This document shows positions 14,499 to 15,636 of a stretch of DNA of 15,636 nt, piece after piece. The first letter of the stretch is position 1, and each line of letters begins with the position of its first letter. The position numbers and the translations under genes were made by a program. The DNA lies in the NCBI RefSeq assembly GCF_902490045.1, contig NZ_CABUCJ010000057.1:1-15636 (forward strand), written 5' to 3'. Origin of the DNA: an uncultured Anaerotruncus sp. GTDB taxonomy: Bacteria > Bacillota > Clostridia > Oscillospirales > Ruminococcaceae. The notes under the pieces are model-generated. The model searched no databases. It saw only the letters and a list, made by a program, of their open reading frames with translations, and was not told the origin of the DNA.

Positions 14499-14514
14499 CC
14501 GCAGCGCGCTGCGG
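14499..14514 (+). other. Palindrome between ALDH 2 and dehydrogenase 2 genes
   Basis: CCGCAGCGCGCTGCGG is fully self-complementary and lies just before the GGAAGGAG ribosome binding site of the next gene. It could form a short hairpin in the mRNA; no T-run follows. Confidence 0.35.
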
Positions 14515-14526
14515 GAAGGAGAAATT

Positions 14527-15573
14527 ATGAAAGCGCTATACTATGAGAAGCCGCTCAGGGAAAACGCGTCGATCCGTGAGATGCCAAATCCGGTCTGCGG
14601 GAGCCATGATGTTGTCATCAGGGTGATGAGCTGCAGCATCTGCCACGGCGTCGAGGCGGACCACGATCTGCCCGGCGGGAGCGGCTGCTCCGGGTACCCG
14701 CTGATCCCGGGCCATGAATTCGCCGGTTACGTCCACGAGGTCGGAGACGCGGTCACGACGTTCCGGGTGGGGGACCGGGTCACCGCCGACAACACCGTCC
14801 CCTGCGGTGTCTGCCACTACTGCAAAAAGGGCGATTTCATCCACTGCCCGGACAAGCGGAATCTGGGGAACAAGGCCAACGGCGGCTTCGCGGAATATGT
14901 GAAGGCCTCCGAGGGAAAGGTGGTCCGGCTCCCGGACCACGTCAGCTTCAACGAGGGCTGCCTTTCCGAGCCCGTCGCCTGCTGCATGCACTCCATGGAT
15001 CAAATGAACATCCACTACGGAGACGACGTGCTCATCATGGGCGCCGGCCCGATGGGCATGATCCTCGCGATGCTGGCGGCGCACAGCAGCGCGAACCACG
15101 TCGTGGTCTGCGCGTCGTCCGCGACAAAGCTGAAAAAGGTCCGGGCGCTCGGGATCGAGACCGTTTTGATGGACCGCGGCGACTACTCCCGGCACGAGAA
15201 GGAACTGCTTTCCCGCTACCCGCTCGGGTTCGACTGCCTCTTCGACGCCACGGGCGCCGAGGAGCTCGTCTACTCCACCCCCAAACTCATGAAGATGGGC
15301 GGGCGGATTCTCGGTTACGGCTACTACCGCGGCGGGCGTCCGACGCTCCGCTTCCCCTTTAACGAATTCTGGGACCGGGAGCTCACCTACTATTCCTCCC
15401 TCAGCCAGGTCGGCGATTTCGGGAGGGCGGTGGACGCCATCGCCTCGGGCAAGGTCGACGCCAAGGCCCTGATCAGCGGCGAATACGACCTTGATCATTA
15501 TTTCGACGGCCTCGACCGGGTGCTGCACGAAAAGGACGTCATCAAGATCATCATCCATCCGAACGCCGGGTAA
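14527..15573 (+). CDS. Zinc-binding MDR-family alcohol/polyol dehydrogenase with atypical active site
   Basis: The 348-aa protein has the medium-chain dehydrogenase zinc framework: C39, H63 and E64 (P-G-H-E-F-A-G) for the catalytic site and C93, C96, C99, C107 for the structural zinc, numbered exactly as in dehydrogenase 1. G-A-G-P-M-G marks nucleotide binding and S-E-P-V-A-C is the usual E-P motif. Unusually, the segment after C39 is H-G-V-E-A-D-H-D instead of G-[ST]-D-x-H, so the proton-relay Ser/Thr (position 41) and His (position 44) are replaced by Gly and Ala. H40 and H46 might compensate. GGAAGGAG lies five bases before the ATG, and the gene follows ALDH 2 after 31 bases in the same unit. 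The reaction is unknown; interconversion of an alcohol and the aldehyde used by ALDH 2 is a reasonable guess. Confidence 0.9.
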   Translation: MKALYYEKPLRENASIREMPNPVCGSHDVVIRVMSCSICHGVEADHDLPGGSGCSGYPLIPGHEFAGYVHEVGDAVTTFRVGDRVTADNTVPCGVCHYCKKGDFIHCPDKRNLGNKANGGFAEYVKASEGKVVRLPDHVSFNEGCLSEPVACCMHSMDQMNIHYGDDVLIMGAGPMGMILAMLAAHSSANHVVVCASSATKLKKVRALGIETVLMDRGDYSRHEKELLSRYPLGFDCLFDATGAEELVYSTPKLMKMGGRILGYGYYRGGRPTLRFPFNEFWDRELTYYSSLSQVGDFGRAVDAIASGKVDAKALISGEYDLDHYFDGLDRVLHEKDVIKIIIHPNAG

Positions 15574-15593
15574 ATCCCCCTTACGCCAAGGGC

Positions 15594-15610
15594 GCCCCGT
15601 CACGCGGGGC
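15594..15610 (+). terminator. GC-rich hairpin after dehydrogenase 2 (weak terminator candidate)
   Basis: GCCCCG (15594-15599), loop TCACG and CGGGGC (15605-15610) form a 6-bp stem 20 bases after the stop codon. No T-run is visible before the window ends, so termination here is unproven. Confidence 0.3.
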
Positions 15611-15636
15611 AGTCACGGAAGCGGGACCCCGCCCCG

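Noticed and set aside
6886..15573. Assignment as a sulfoquinovose, inositol or fucose pathway
   Set aside because: A kinase, aldolase and ALDH would fit parts of each, but the signature isomerases, IolD/IolE/IolB-type enzymes or sulfo-specific proteins are absent, so naming a substrate would be guesswork.

Overview
The window looks like chromosomal DNA of a G+C-rich member of the Clostridia, probably an Oscillospiraceae-like or related gut anaerobe. The grounds are strong AGGAGG-type ribosome binding sites, bipartite sigma-A-like promoters with 16-17 base spacers, a queT transporter behind a preQ1-I-type riboswitch, the long clostridial form of GluRS next to a bacterial GlnRS, a small PF06541 membrane protein, and tiny conserved-looking clostridial ORFs. 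This is inference from gene content read by eye; no database search was possible.

Left part (1-6821), housekeeping. Positions 1-183 hold no gene but are crowded with short inverted repeats, including two hairpin types repeated with a 57-base offset whose stems differ in a compensatory way. Then come a 47-codon ORF (211-354), a 66-codon ORF (417-617), a convergent small membrane protein (609-1034, minus), a single-cluster ferredoxin (1156-1344), and the queuosine-precursor transporter queT (1490-2020, minus), which has its own promoter and a preQ1-I-like aptamer in its leader. On the plus strand a TTG-started histidine phosphatase overlaps ruvX by four bases. A well-formed promoter then precedes gltX and glnS, which end at a perfect 24-bp bidirectional terminator (6837-6887).

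Right part (6886-15573), a catabolic divergon. A minus-strand set runs from an AT-rich control region at about 12741-13040: sorbitol-dehydrogenase-like zinc dehydrogenase, PfkB-family sugar kinase, aldehyde dehydrogenase, class II zinc aldolase and MFS transporter. On the plus strand a second aldehyde dehydrogenase, clearly paralogous to the first, is followed by a second zinc dehydrogenase. The enzymes fit a route of import, oxidation of a polyol or sugar to a ketose, phosphorylation, aldol cleavage to a triose phosphate plus an aldehyde, and oxidation of the aldehyde to an acid. The second dehydrogenase pair would handle a related aldehyde or alcohol. I cannot name the substrate. No regulator gene, isomerase or sugar-specific signature lies in the window. 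A perfect inverted repeat sits on the -10 box of the plus promoter and is the best operator candidate.

Most interesting items: the unassigned catabolic divergon with paired ALDH/ADH paralogues; the second zinc dehydrogenase, which lacks the usual proton-relay residues after its zinc cysteine; the queT riboswitch with its matching promoter; the covarying tandem hairpins at the left edge; an orphan promoter-terminator pair that would make a very short RNA; and a possible broken small gene between the ALDH and aldolase genes.
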